From the NCBI GenBank assembly GCA_030148485.1, contig JASBTJ010000053.1, positions 1 through 64,000 of the forward strand: a stretch of 64,000 nucleotides of DNA, written 5' to 3'. A program made the position numbers and the translations under genes. The notes beneath the pieces were generated by a model. It had not been told where the DNA came from and made no database searches. It was given only the letters and a program-made list of their open reading frames with translations. The DNA is from Gammaproteobacteria bacterium (GTDB lineage: Bacteria; Pseudomonadota; Gammaproteobacteria; Chromatiales; Chromatiaceae). Every line of letters starts with the position of its first letter. Position 1 is the first letter of the stretch. Below are positions 41,577 through 50,529 of the stretch, piece after piece.

Positions 41577-43579
41577 CAGCCCGCTCCCGCCAACCGGGCA
41601 CGGATGTCGCGGACAAGATTGCGCTCGGACGCGCGAAAGCTGCCCGCATCAGGCGTTGTCACATTCATGGTGACGTAGGTATTACCGCCCGCGGCCGCGC
41701 CGACCTGCCCAGGCGGGGTTACGGTGACCCGCTCACCGCTGGACACAGGCAGGAACTGACGGTCCAGGCCGCCGGTGCCGGGTACGATGAAGTCCGCCCC
41801 GGTGGCGGCGCCGAAAAAACTGCCGCCAAACAGGTTTTGGGCAAATTTGGCAACCGCATTGCCGAGCGGCTTGGTCACCAACTCACGGGTAACAACCCGC
41901 AAAATATCCTGCTCCAACCCCTTCAGGATGTCGCGCAGGTTGCCGCCCTCGATAATGGCCTCTTCAAATGCGCTACTGAATGTCAGGCCCAGGTCCTTCC
42001 ATGCCTCGCCGACCTTGGCGGCGTTGTCTTCGGCGCCTTTGTTCATTTTGTCGAACGCTGCATCGACGGCGTTGAAATAGGTGTCGGCGCTGATCAGGCC
42101 GGCATCAAATGCCTGTTCAATTTTGCGCAGGTCGTCGGCGGTCTGCTGTGCTGGGTTGTGGGTGCGCGTCAATGCATTGGCATAGGCGTTCAGCTCTTCC
42201 ACCTGCCGCGCCACAGCCGCCGCTGCTTCATCATGCAGGCGGGCTTGCGCCTCTTCGGCCTGGGTTGCCGCCTGGGCCGCGGCCAGTTGCTCGCTTAAGC
42301 TGGAAGCCAGCGCCAGGGTGGCGTCTGACGCGCCCAGCTTGGCCAGATTGTACTGCACAATTTGTCCGGCGCTCAGGCCGTAGGTGTCGGCCTCTGCCTG
42401 CAGACTGGCAACCAGTTTGTCGATGGCATTTTGGCGGGCGGCAGCATCCGGATCGGCGCCACCTGGGGGAGCCCCCCCTCCGTTATTGTCGCGGTTGTCA
42501 GCAGATGCGTTTTCTTGAAGCGCAGCCAGCCTTTCACGCAGCGAAATAATCCGCTGTTCTTTTTCTTTTATTGCAGACGATATTTTGTCTAGGTCAAAGT
42601 TTCCGAGCATCAATCCAAGAATCTCGTCGCCGCTGGCCTCGTCGTAAAGACTCCCGCCAACTGCCTGCAGGTTCTTGAACGCAAGAGCACGACCCAGTCG
42701 CTGCTGCATCGCTGGAATGGACTTCTCGAGCCTAGCGACTTCCGCCTCGATGTCGCTTGCGAGTGTAAAGCTAGACGCCTCCTTGCCGGCCAGAAAGAAC
42801 TGCCGTACTCCTTTCGCCGCCTCCAAAAATGCCCCGCCCACTTCGGTAATCAGCGGCGCCAGTTCAATCAGCGCGCTGACAACCTGCGTCTTGACCACCC
42901 GCCCCAAGGCATCCAGCTTTGCGTCCGCCTCGCCGGCCTGCTGGATCAGGCTGGCATCGATGACGATGCCCAGTTCGCGGGCTTCGCGTTCAAAGTTTCG
43001 GGTGCCGGACGCCATGGCGCGAAAGGTGCGCACCAGGCCGGCGCCCTCGCTGTCCACCAGCTGCACGGTGGCCGACATCTGAGCGGCTTCATCGTCCATG
43101 CGGCCGATAGCCGTGGCCACGTCGTTCACAATGGATTCCGAGCTGCGCATGGTGCCGTTGCTGTTGGTCACGGCGACGCCGAGCTGGTCGAACACTTTTG
43201 CGCTTTCGCCAATGCCCCGCGCAGCGTCACCGGCACGGCGGATAAGGCGCTGCAAGCCCATATCGAGCTTGGCCTGCTCGACATTGGTTTGCCCGGCGGC
43301 ATACTGGTAGACCTGCAGCGCATCGGTACTGAGGTTCAGTTTTTCCGCCTGCGCCTGTAATGCGGCAGTGCTGCTGATGGCGCCCTTGGTCATGGCCACC
43401 AGCGCCCCCGTGGCCAGCCCGGCAAACAGGGTCTTTGCGTTGCCCAGGGTCCTCAGCATGCCCTGGCCCGTACGATCAACCCGATCCAGTTCGCGCGACA
43501 CACCGGCCAGCGACGCTTTGACTCGGCCGTCGCCGGTGGTGGTCAGCTCAAGCTGCAGGACGTCTTTTTTAATGGCCAT
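41576..43579 (-). CDS. Tape measure protein
   Basis: 667 residues, mostly helical. Starts with the minor-tail motif VLQLELTTTGDGRVKASLAGVSRELDRV, followed by a hydrophobic segment (LFAGLATGALVAMTKGAI), a long coiled-coil body and a glycine-rich tail-tip end. Length sets a short siphovirus tail (about 100 nm by the usual 0.15 nm per residue). Position after the frameshifted chaperones is as in lambda. Confidence 0.85.
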   Translation of the reverse strand: MAIKKDVLQLELTTTGDGRVKASLAGVSRELDRVDRTGQGMLRTLGNAKTLFAGLATGALVAMTKGAISSTAALQAQAEKLNLSTDALQVYQYAAGQTNVEQAKLDMGLQRLIRRAGDAARGIGESAKVFDQLGVAVTNSNGTMRSSESIVNDVATAIGRMDDEAAQMSATVQLVDSEGAGLVRTFRAMASGTRNFEREARELGIVIDASLIQQAGEADAKLDALGRVVKTQVVSALIELAPLITEVGGAFLEAAKGVRQFFLAGKEASSFTLASDIEAEVARLEKSIPAMQQRLGRALAFKNLQAVGGSLYDEASGDEILGLMLGNFDLDKISSAIKEKEQRIISLRERLAALQENASADNRDNNGGGAPPGGADPDAAARQNAIDKLVASLQAEADTYGLSAGQIVQYNLAKLGASDATLALASSLSEQLAAAQAATQAEEAQARLHDEAAAAVARQVEELNAYANALTRTHNPAQQTADDLRKIEQAFDAGLISADTYFNAVDAAFDKMNKGAEDNAAKVGEAWKDLGLTFSSAFEEAIIEGGNLRDILKGLEQDILRVVTRELVTKPLGNAVAKFAQNLFGGSFFGAATGADFIVPGTGGLDRQFLPVSSGERVTVTPPGQVGAAAGGNTYVTMNVTTPDAGSFRASERNLVRDIRARLAGAG

Positions 43580-43895
43580 CGCGTCGCGCCTTTCTGATGA
43601 TCTTCAGCGTTTCGTTTTCAAGCACCTGCACCTGTTCCAGTAGCTGAGCGCTTGGCGTCATGCCCAACCAGTCAGCCGTGACACCGAGCGCACGGTAGTC
43701 CAGTCCAGTCGGCCCCATGGGGCCTTCCCGCCACTGGGTGGCTGTGCCCATGAACAGGCGCACGGCGCCCTGGTTCTGTGGCAACACGCCAGGCCGCGGG
43801 CACTGTTCACAGCCGCTGGGTCCGCAGCCCGCCGCTTGGCAGTAGTCGGGGCCCGGCCCGTCGGCCCCGTGCAACCAGCGAACCCAGGCAATCAG
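43569..43895 (-). CDS. C-terminal (T-like) half of tail assembly chaperone, made by -1 frameshift
   Basis: Open in the -1 frame relative to the upstream chaperone and read only after slippage at 43895-43901; the ORF begins LIAWVRWLHGADGPG directly after the slip and continues to GMTPSAQLLEQVQVLENETLKII. Cysteines GCGPSGCEQC suggest metal binding. Ends 10 bp inside the tape measure start. An internal ATG at 43874 could give a free product. Lambda gpGT uses the same arrangement. Confidence 0.7.
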   Translation of the reverse strand: MIAWVRWLHGADGPGPDYCQAAGCGPSGCEQCPRPGVLPQNQGAVRLFMGTATQWREGPMGPTGLDYRALGVTADWLGMTPSAQLLEQVQVLENETLKIIRKARRDGH

Positions 43896-44227
43896 TTTTT
43901 TGCCGGCGCACCCCGACTGGCCTGGTACAGGCCGAGCACAATGGCGCGGGCAATGAAGTCGTATTCCAGCAACAGCTCCAGATTTTCGCGGCTGAACGGG
44001 ACCGGTTGGCCGGCGGTGTCCACCACGCGGTCATCCCAACCGACAACGTGGTCGACCAGGCGTGATTCCGCCTGGTCGTCGTCAAGGGCCTTGATCTCGC
44101 GCGCCTGCTGTTTGGTCAGCAGGCGGTAGTCAATGCCGATTTCCACGTCGCGGACGGTGCCCCCGTCCTGTGGTATTTGCACAGTCACCGGCCAGCGCAC
44201 TTGGTTTTGTTCTGCCAGTTTGAACAT
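43892..44227 (-). CDS. Tail assembly chaperone (gpG-like)
   Basis: 111 residues, MFKLAEQNQVRWPVTVQIPQ, with IDYRLLTKQQAREIKALDDD and ELLLEYDFIARAIVLGLYQA. Coats the tape measure during tail assembly in this family. Its last codons GCA AAA AAC then TGA contain an in-frame A-AAA-AAC slippery heptamer, so a fraction of ribosomes should produce a 219-residue fusion with the T-like half. Confidence 0.82.
   Translation of the reverse strand: MFKLAEQNQVRWPVTVQIPQDGGTVRDVEIGIDYRLLTKQQAREIKALDDDQAESRLVDHVVGWDDRVVDTAGQPVPFSRENLELLLEYDFIARAIVLGLYQASRGAPAKN
43895..43901 (-). other. Programmed -1 frameshift site
   Basis: The minus-strand heptamer A-AAA-AAC is in the correct frame (GCA AAA AAC TGA). The -1 frame is open immediately afterward for 108 codons. 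This is one of the strongest bacterial -1 slippery sequences and sits exactly between the G-like and T-like tail chaperones. Confidence 0.85.
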
Positions 44228-44236
44228 GACGACCCC

Positions 44237-45481
44237 TTAAATGGTGCTGATCTGATTGCGAACGGTAACCAGCAGCCCACCGCTGGCGCCCTTGCGGTAG
44301 CTTTTGAACGGCAGGTCGATCACCACGCCGCGCGGGCCATCGATCTGCACGCCGGTCAGTTCGTACTTGAGCTGCTGAACCGTAAAGCCGCAAAACTCAT
44401 TGCCCGCCGTGCCGAATCCATCGCCACGCTTGAGGTCAACCTGCAGGCTGGACTCGGTGCCTGACACGGCCTTTTGCAACAGGGCGGCGCTGGTGAACAG
44501 GCCGCGCACGCGGCCGCCAACGGTTGCGAAACCCTCCGGCAGTTGCGCCCGGGTGCCACTGCCGCCCAGCACGTAGCCGTCCGTGTCCAAGTCGTTGTTC
44601 AGGGTGATGTCCGCCTCAACAAGCGTGGCAATGGTCGCGCCGCCCTCCTGCACAGCCGCGGAAAATGCGGTAAACCCAGCGTGGCCAGGGTCCGTAGGCG
44701 TAGCGTCAAGCCCACTGGATGCCAGCGCCGTGCCCGCGCCGGTAAGGGTGAAGACGGCTTCCGGGTAACCCTCTTGTGGGAACCTGAAGGTCGCGGCGCC
44801 CACCCGGCAACCGCTCAGCTTTTCCACCCGGCCGCTGCCGCTGACGGCTGCGCCGTAGTCCTTTTCAATGGTCAACCCAACCGGCAGGTCACCGATGACA
44901 AACCGGTGCTCGTATGCCGCGACCACGCTGATGTCTGCATCGCTCTGGTTTGCAACCGGCAGGCCGGCCGCCGAGACCGTCACCGTAAGCGCCTCGCCCG
45001 CCGTGCCTGACTGCAGGGTGAAAACGCCGCCTGCCGACACATCAACACCAACTCCGGCCGTATCGCCGTTGGCGGCCCAACTGAGCAGCGTGCCCGTCGC
45101 CGTGTAGGTCAACGTGCCGGCGCCGCTGGTCGTGGTCGGCTCGGCATATTCAACCACCACGCCGGTGACGTTGGTGGGCTGCTTGCTTACCGGCCGGCCC
45201 GTGGTCACCGACCCCAACGCATGCTTGACCAGCCACGCCATGGACTGGGCGTTGGCGGTGACCGGGATGTCGCCGGTGACGTCAATGTTGCCCTTGTCCG
45301 GCTCGGTGCGTGTGCGACTGGCCGCCAACGTCGGGTCGTCCTGTAGGTTTTGGCTGGCGCCCAAACTGGTGCCGCGGCTGTACAGCAACACCGCTGCCGG
45401 CGTCGTTGGGTCTTGGCCGTACGTGTCCTCTTCGTAAAGACGTAGTGCAAAATCGGTCCCGCGTACTTGAGCCATGGTCAT
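44237..45481 (-). CDS. Major tail tube protein
   Basis: 414 residues. Starts MTMAQVRGTDFALRLYEEDTYG with the tail-tube fold features and a GDIPVTANAQSMAWLVKHAL helix. An Ig-like insertion is likely around residues 120-190 (AGTLTYTATGTLLSW, AGEALTVTVSAAG). The C-terminal FKSYRKGASGGLLVTVRNQIS fits a tube protein. It precedes the tail chaperone as in lambda-like phages. Confidence 0.78.
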   Translation of the reverse strand: MTMAQVRGTDFALRLYEEDTYGQDPTTPAAVLLYSRGTSLGASQNLQDDPTLAASRTRTEPDKGNIDVTGDIPVTANAQSMAWLVKHALGSVTTGRPVSKQPTNVTGVVVEYAEPTTTSGAGTLTYTATGTLLSWAANGDTAGVGVDVSAGGVFTLQSGTAGEALTVTVSAAGLPVANQSDADISVVAAYEHRFVIGDLPVGLTIEKDYGAAVSGSGRVEKLSGCRVGAATFRFPQEGYPEAVFTLTGAGTALASSGLDATPTDPGHAGFTAFSAAVQEGGATIATLVEADITLNNDLDTDGYVLGGSGTRAQLPEGFATVGGRVRGLFTSAALLQKAVSGTESSLQVDLKRGDGFGTAGNEFCGFTVQQLKYELTGVQIDGPRGVVIDLPFKSYRKGASGGLLVTVRNQISTI

Positions 45482-45927
45482 GCCCCCTGAATAAAGTCTT
45501 CAACCGCCACCGCAAATACGAACACGTTGCGCGGGTGGTTTGCGCCGCGGTCTGGCGACCAGCTTTGCAGCCACGCACCGGCCACCTGGCCACTGAGCGT
45601 TCGATTTGACATCAGCGCCCTTGCAATGATCTCCGGCAACGCGGTGCGCTGCACAAAGGCGTCTGCTTCGTTCTGTTCGTTCCAGACCAGTGCACACCCC
45701 AGTTCCTGCACTGTCTCCATTTGCTGGCCATGCACCAGCTCTTCAGCCTGGCCGTCGCCCATCTCCAACACCAGCGCCGGCAGGTGTTGACTGGCAACGG
45801 TTTCCACTGGGCGATTGCCGTTTACCAATGTCAGCGCGCGACCGAAGTGGGTCACAGACCAGCCTGTCAGTCCCGGATCCGCAAGCAAAACCGTGCCTAG
45901 GCCATCAAATGCGCCGGCGGTGCTCAT
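45478..45927 (-). CDS. Tail terminator-like protein
   Basis: 149 residues, mixed alpha/beta with HLPALVLEMGDGQAEELVHG and RNVFVFAVAVEDF. Placed between the gp10-like connector and the tube, where tail terminators (lambda gpU/HK97 gp10-11 neighbours) occur. Family assignment rests mainly on order. Confidence 0.6.
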   Translation of the reverse strand: MSTAGAFDGLGTVLLADPGLTGWSVTHFGRALTLVNGNRPVETVASQHLPALVLEMGDGQAEELVHGQQMETVQELGCALVWNEQNEADAFVQRTALPEIIARALMSNRTLSGQVAGAWLQSWSPDRGANHPRNVFVFAVAVEDFIQGA

Positions 45928-46298
45928 GCGAACACCTTGCGCAGGGGCTTCTGCACAATGGCGGCGCCATCGGTCGCTTTGGCGGCATCCTCCAGAAACG
46001 GGCGACGACCGTGCACCGCGTTGCCCCCCTGCCCCTCATGTATCGGCACCGCGTAGCTGGCGGTATTGCCTACCACGGCTCGCCGCTTGGCCGGCACAGC
46101 AAAAAAATGGCTGCCCAATAGGTTTCCGGTACGCACTGGCACTGGATAGTCGCCTGGCTGATTGCCGCCACGCAGGTTGTCGACCTGCGCGCGGTCCACC
46201 GCAATGGCCCAGTTGCGCAAGCCGCGGAACAAAGCGGCGTCCAGCTTGCGGCGCCGGGCCATGAACTCGCGGGCCAGCTTTCCGGGCCCACCTTTCAC
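45924..46298 (-). CDS. HK97 gp10-like neck/tail-completion protein
   Basis: 124 residues. VPVRTGNLLGSHFF and VGNTASYAVPIHEG, then RRPFLEDAAKA, are the recurrent blocks of the HK97-gp10-like family. Acts at the head-tail joint. Four-base overlaps with both neighbours. Confidence 0.8.
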   Translation of the reverse strand: MKGGPGKLAREFMARRRKLDAALFRGLRNWAIAVDRAQVDNLRGGNQPGDYPVPVRTGNLLGSHFFAVPAKRRAVVGNTASYAVPIHEGQGGNAVHGRRPFLEDAAKATDGAAIVQKPLRKVFA

Positions 46299-46729
46299 GC
46301 GTCACTTCCCGCAAACCGGCCGGTTGCAACCAGTCCAACGGCCAGCCCGCCATAGACCCGGGTGCCGGACACCTTGGCCATCAGTTCCAGCCCACGCTGC
46401 TCTGCCTTGTCGCCGTTGGTCAGGTACTCACGACCTGCGCGGTACCGGCTATCGCTGTTTCCCAGGCTGCTGCTGGCATCAACAAAGGCGGCCCGCCGGC
46501 GCCACAATTCCGCACTGGTCAACGCCTTTTCTGCATCCACCAGCTGACTGAGAACCGGGCCTGTTGCGCTGTCGTAAAGCCCGGCGCCAACCTCGTTGCG
46601 CACAAACTCGGCCACGCTGGTGATGATCTCCGCCAAATAGCCGTCAGTCGCCAGCCAGTCGCCGGGCGCGCCAAACTGGTCCGCCACAAAGCCCAGCCGG
46701 GCAATCTGTGCTGGCGTGACCTTTGGCAT
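46295..46729 (-). CDS. Head-tail connector-like protein
   Basis: 144 residues, nearly all helical, MPKVTPAQIARLGFVADQFG, with EKALTSAELWRRRAAFVD. The helical bundle and position upstream of the gp10-like gene fit an adaptor (gp6-like) role, without a firm motif. Confidence 0.5.
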   Translation of the reverse strand: MPKVTPAQIARLGFVADQFGAPGDWLATDGYLAEIITSVAEFVRNEVGAGLYDSATGPVLSQLVDAEKALTSAELWRRRAAFVDASSSLGNSDSRYRAGREYLTNGDKAEQRGLELMAKVSGTRVYGGLAVGLVATGRFAGSDA

Positions 46730-46962
46730 CAGCCCTTGACCTGCTCTGCGCTATCGATGGCGCTAGGCGCGACCACCTGGACCGTTACGCCATGGCGGGC
46801 TTGCAAAGCCTGCAGATCAGCGGCCACCGCGGCTTCTGCCCGTTTGGTGTCAATCGCTGCGACCAGCGCCTGCTGCTGTTTGCGCAGCGCAGCACGCTCG
46901 GCCATGAGCCGTGCGTTTTCGGCTTCCAGTTCGTCAATGGACATCGTGTCGTAATGCATCAT
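46729..46962 (-). CDS. Small coiled-coil virion-region protein
   Basis: 77 residues, MMHYDTMSIDELEAENARLM, a continuous heptad helix (AERAALRKQQQALVAAIDTK) then a short strand. Possibly a head-tail joining or assembly factor; unknown. Confidence 0.5.
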   Translation of the reverse strand: MMHYDTMSIDELEAENARLMAERAALRKQQQALVAAIDTKRAEAAVAADLQALQARHGVTVQVVAPSAIDSAEQVKG

Positions 46963-46970
46963 GTCAGGCC

Positions 46971-47378
46971 TCACAGCTTGAATATCTTGTTGGCACCGTT
47001 GTCCCAAACCAGGTCGATGTTGCCGCCATTCGGCGTTACTGGCAGACCAGTCGCGGTGTCGATGTAGGCGATCAACCTGCTGGTCGTTTCCACGCCGGTA
47101 TCCTGGTAAAACACCAACGCCTCTGACGGGTCTCCGGTAACGCTGGTCAGCGTGACATCGGCTGCATCCGCGACGCCGCCGGCGGTGGTTTTTGCTGTCA
47201 AGTTGGCGCTGATCGCGGTTCGCGCCAGTGCCGGCACGTCGCTCAGAAACTGGTTCGTAGCCAAATTGACAACGTAGTCCGCGGCGTCCACCAACATGAC
47301 CTTGATATTGTCCAGGTCCCAGTCGATGTCCCCGGCCAGAAACCCCTCTCTGCCGTAGTCGTACAGTGCATTAGCCAT
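46971..47378 (-). CDS. Conserved phage virion-associated protein
   Basis: 135 residues, MANALYDYGREGFLAGDIDW, then DLDNIKVMLVDAADYVVNL. This opening is shared by many tailed-phage proteins encoded in the head/tail region. Beta-rich; probably a surface or fibre component. Function not established. Confidence 0.6.
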   Translation of the reverse strand: MANALYDYGREGFLAGDIDWDLDNIKVMLVDAADYVVNLATNQFLSDVPALARTAISANLTAKTTAGGVADAADVTLTSVTGDPSEALVFYQDTGVETTSRLIAYIDTATGLPVTPNGGNIDLVWDNGANKIFKL

Positions 47379-47691
47379 AGCGCTGCTTTACCTCCAGATG
47401 ATTTACCCACTCGCCATCAAGGCCGGTGGCAGTTGCGGTGATGTACACGGTGACCACGTCGCCTACCGAAACACCAAGCGTCGACGCCACAACGCCCTGG
47501 TACAGCCCGTTGCTTCCGGCCACATAACCAAGACTCACCGGCCAGGTGGCACCCGCCAGGTTGGTGCCCGCAGCGTCTTTGATGCTGACGGCTACGGTGG
47601 CCGTGTTGACATAACTGTTATCTGCCGCGTTGCGCAGGTCGCGCAGCTCAACAAGCAGACTGTTGTTCAGGTGGTACACCGCCGCCGTCAT
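47371..47691 (-). CDS. Hypothetical beta-rich virion protein
   Basis: 106 residues, MTAAVYHLNNSLLVELRDLR, Ig-like strand pattern (ATVAVSIKDAAGTNLAG, VVTVYITATATGLDGEWVNH). Likely decorates the virion together with its neighbours. Overlaps both by a few bases. Confidence 0.5.
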   Translation of the reverse strand: MTAAVYHLNNSLLVELRDLRNAADNSYVNTATVAVSIKDAAGTNLAGATWPVSLGYVAGSNGLYQGVVASTLGVSVGDVVTVYITATATGLDGEWVNHLEVKQRYG

Positions 47692-48506
47692 GCCGCCCCC
47701 ACAACGCGCGGAACTGCGCCCAGCGCGTCGCCTGTGCGTCCATACGCATCAAGCCCTGCAGCCAGGGTTATCCGCGCAACCAGCTCACCCACTGCGCCAC
47801 TGTCGCCACCAACAAGCGTGACCACCCCAAACCCACCGGATGCGGCCAACCCAGCCGGCTGTATCACGGTGGCACCGGGTATCACGACCTGCCCGCCAAC
47901 CACCTCGACGGATCCAATGCCAGACGGCAGGACCACGACCGAACCAGGCGCGACCGAAACGCCCCCAACGCCTTCGGCACTGGCGACACCAACAGGCTGC
48001 ACCGACACTGCGCCGGGCAATACCGCAGCCGCGCCAAGCTGCTCTGCCGATGGCACGCCAACCGCTTGCACGACCAACTGGCCCTGGCTGACCGTCGCCG
48101 CACCGAAGACCTCGGCGCTTGCCGTTGCCGCGGCCAACACCGAAACCACACCAGGCGTTATGACGTGAGTCCCAATTTGCTCGATGCTGGCAATACCGGC
48201 TGGAGAAATCTGCACGTTGCCGACAGAAACCACTGGCGCGCTGACCAACTCAGCGCCAGCGATCCCTGTGGTGTTGATGCTGACCGTCCCACGTAGCACC
48301 TGTAAGGCGCCGAAGGCCTCTGCGCTTGCGGTGCCGGCTGGCGCTACGGTAACCGGCCCGGCAGCCGCTTGACTGGCGCCAAAGGCTTCTGCGCCTGGGA
48401 TACCAGCCGGACTGATTTGAACGCCAGACACCGCTACAGCCGCCACCACCCCCAGCGCCGGACCAACCCCAAGCGCGCGCGCTTCACCCAGGCTCATGCC
48501 GGCCAC
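47688..48506 (-). CDS. Repetitive virion protein with about 23-residue repeats
   Basis: 272 residues dominated by about ten imperfect repeats of the form V.V.PAGI.SAE.FGA..V..G, for example TVAPAGTASAEAFGALQVLR and SVQPVGVASAEGVGGVSVAP. The regular Gly/Ala/Val spacing predicts a beta-solenoid rod. A C-terminal unique segment (RITLAAGLDAYGRTGDALG) may cap it. Probably a fibre or spike on the head. Confidence 0.65.
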   Translation of the reverse strand: MAGMSLGEARALGVGPALGVVAAVAVSGVQISPAGIPGAEAFGASQAAAGPVTVAPAGTASAEAFGALQVLRGTVSINTTGIAGAELVSAPVVSVGNVQISPAGIASIEQIGTHVITPGVVSVLAAATASAEVFGAATVSQGQLVVQAVGVPSAEQLGAAAVLPGAVSVQPVGVASAEGVGGVSVAPGSVVVLPSGIGSVEVVGGQVVIPGATVIQPAGLAASGGFGVVTLVGGDSGAVGELVARITLAAGLDAYGRTGDALGAVPRVVGAA

Positions 48507-49033
48507 CTCGTCGACCCAGCCACGTCAAACGCGCGGATCGCGTCCGGGTCGTTCGGCAGCGCCAGAATGTCCGCCTCGATCAGATCGCTTGCGTCGCGGA
48601 TCGGTTTGATGAACGCGAGCATGGCGTTCACGGCGTCCGCAACAATCGTCGCGGAGTTTGGCAGCATCGTACCGCCCACCGCGTCCCACGCCGGTTGCAA
48701 CGCGGCCTGTACCTCGGTGTCCTGGAGGGCCACCGCCAATTTGTACAGCCCAAGCGTCACGACCAGCGACTCATACGCCTGGAGGTTGGCCTGCGCGGTC
48801 TGCGGGTAGGTCGCCACGATACGCCGCCCCGCCTCGGCTTTGGTCTCAGTGATTTTATCCGCGCGGGCGACGTCGATCTCCCAGCTCGCCACCGTCAGGT
48901 CGTCCGGTTTCGGGTCCGGGTGCAGCCAGGTCAGGGTAACCACCCCGCCCGTCTCATGCGCTACAAAGTCGGTGTCTGCAACGTAGCCGCGCTTGGCTAG
49001 AATCTCGCCTGTGGTAGCCGGGTACGCCATCAA
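48494..49033 (-). CDS. Hypothetical protein, possible fibre assembly factor
   Basis: 179 residues, MMAYPATTGEILAKRGYVADTDFVAH. A first beta part is followed by helices and the end PNDPDAIRAFDVAGSTRWPA. Sits between two candidate fibre genes, suggesting chaperone or linker. No family recognised. Confidence 0.45.
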   Translation of the reverse strand: MMAYPATTGEILAKRGYVADTDFVAHETGGVVTLTWLHPDPKPDDLTVASWEIDVARADKITETKAEAGRRIVATYPQTAQANLQAYESLVVTLGLYKLAVALQDTEVQAALQPAWDAVGGTMLPNSATIVADAVNAMLAFIKPIRDASDLIEADILALPNDPDAIRAFDVAGSTRWPA

Positions 49034-50151
49034 AGCTGCTCCAACACTTCGAGATAGGTTCCTGTGCTCGCCTGCAAGTTGTTCGACGCGCCCGTAGCCT
49101 GCCGGGCCCTCGCGTACAGGTACGCATCCGCGGCGATGTCGACCCTGAACGCTGATCCGATTGCAGTGGATGGCTGGGTGCCAGCGACGTAGTCCTTTGG
49201 CGTGATCAGCACGTCGCCGGATACAGGCATCGTTGCGGTCATCCGCATGTCACCGGTTCCACTAAGACCGCAAATGCCGACCACGTTGCCGACATATGTG
49301 CCTGAGCGCCGAAAATTGATGCGGCCATTGACCGTGTCGGCCATGCCGAAGTCGTCCGCGGCTGCGTTCGCCAGGCAGGTTCCAGCCACTGTGGTCCAGG
49401 TCACGTCGGCCAGCGTCTGGTTGGCCCCGCCCACACCATCGATGCGGCAGTAGGTTGGCACCAGCTGCTCTACCTCAGCCGCCCAGCGCAGGCTGGTGCC
49501 AGCAGAAACGCACCGGTAAATGACGTACTCGCCGGTGGTCAGCAGGCGCGTGCGCTCAACCCCTGCCGCATCGGCGTTGATGGCGTCACCTGCTGCCGGC
49601 AGAACGCGCGCGGCCAGCGTTGCGTGGCCCAGCGTGGCCAGCACGCCCACGCGGTCGCCCACCCGCGCGGTCGCGGGCAGGGTGAAATCGCGCACCACGG
49701 TCAGGGCGGACAGGTCCCAGTACAAAATCCGGTTGACCACGCCGGTTTGGTTCGCGTCAACCGTGGCCGGGGTGATGATCTCCAGATCGGTGGTGCGATG
49801 GAGTAGGTTGGCGTCTGCCGACACATCCACCCGAACACCACCCGGCCCCACGCCGCTCAGCGTCAGCCCGGATGCGGGCGACACGGCCAGCGCGCCACCT
49901 TCGAGTTTTTCGTGCACCGCGTCGATCGTCAGCGTGTCGGGCGTGCCAGTCGTCAGCGTCGCGTCGACAATCATCCGGTTAATTCCTGCCCCGGTATCGT
50001 CGGTGACCACCAGGTAGTCCAGCCGCACGCCGGTCGCGTAGCGGGCCGAAACGGCGAGGTGGTCGGCCACTGCCGAGCCCAGGCTGAGCACGGTGCCGAC
50101 AGCGGTGGCGCCGGTGGTGGTGATGGATTGGGCGACCCAGTTACGCATCAC
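49030..50151 (-). CDS. Head/tail fibre-like protein
   Basis: 373 residues. The N-terminal region is beta-rich (ITTTGATAVGTVLSLGSA). The C-terminal about 140 residues, NGRINFRRSGTYVGNVVGICG through FRVDIAADAYLYARARQATG, have the sandwich pattern of TNF/C1q-like phage knob domains. Probably a receptor-binding or decorating fibre. Evidence is fold-level only. Confidence 0.5.
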   Translation of the reverse strand: MMRNWVAQSITTTGATAVGTVLSLGSAVADHLAVSARYATGVRLDYLVVTDDTGAGINRMIVDATLTTGTPDTLTIDAVHEKLEGGALAVSPASGLTLSGVGPGGVRVDVSADANLLHRTTDLEIITPATVDANQTGVVNRILYWDLSALTVVRDFTLPATARVGDRVGVLATLGHATLAARVLPAAGDAINADAAGVERTRLLTTGEYVIYRCVSAGTSLRWAAEVEQLVPTYCRIDGVGGANQTLADVTWTTVAGTCLANAAADDFGMADTVNGRINFRRSGTYVGNVVGICGLSGTGDMRMTATMPVSGDVLITPKDYVAGTQPSTAIGSAFRVDIAADAYLYARARQATGASNNLQASTGTYLEVLEQL

Positions 50152-50528
50152 ACCAACCTCACAGCCGCCGCCGTAAAACCAACCAGCGCCACCGCGTACA
50201 ACAGCAGAAACACGCCCCGATGCCTATGTTGAAATGCCGCGCTCATGGCGATGCCGATACCCAGGATGCTGATCACCATCAGCAGCGCGACCGCCGGCCC
50301 CTGATCAACCACAAACCGATAGGCTCCGCGGACTCCACCAGCCTCGAGCGTGCGAGCCACGCCCCACACCGCCTTGTTGCTGACCATGCCAGCCAGAATC
50401 AGCAAGGTGCCGTCCAACAACACCAGATCTTCTACGCGCGAACGCAAGCGGCCTCGCGCCGCCAGCAGCACCAGAAGACAAGCGATTCCAGCCAGCGTAA
50501 ATGCAACATTGATGTGCGCGGCCAGCAT
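50148..50528 (-). CDS. Multi-span membrane protein between capsid and fibre genes
   Basis: 126 residues from MLAAHINVAFTLAGIACLL, with GGTGG before the ATG; a longer frame begins 57 bp earlier. Four hydrophobic helices are visible (NVAFTLAGIACLLVLLAA, LLDGTLLILAGMVSN, VALLMVISILGIGIAM, GVFLLLYAVALVGFTAAAV). It could be a second holin-like or exclusion protein. Unusual location inside a structural block. Confidence 0.55.
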   Translation of the reverse strand: MLAAHINVAFTLAGIACLLVLLAARGRLRSRVEDLVLLDGTLLILAGMVSNKAVWGVARTLEAGGVRGAYRFVVDQGPAVALLMVISILGIGIAMSAAFQHRHRGVFLLLYAVALVGFTAAAVRLV

Positions 50529-50529
50529 G

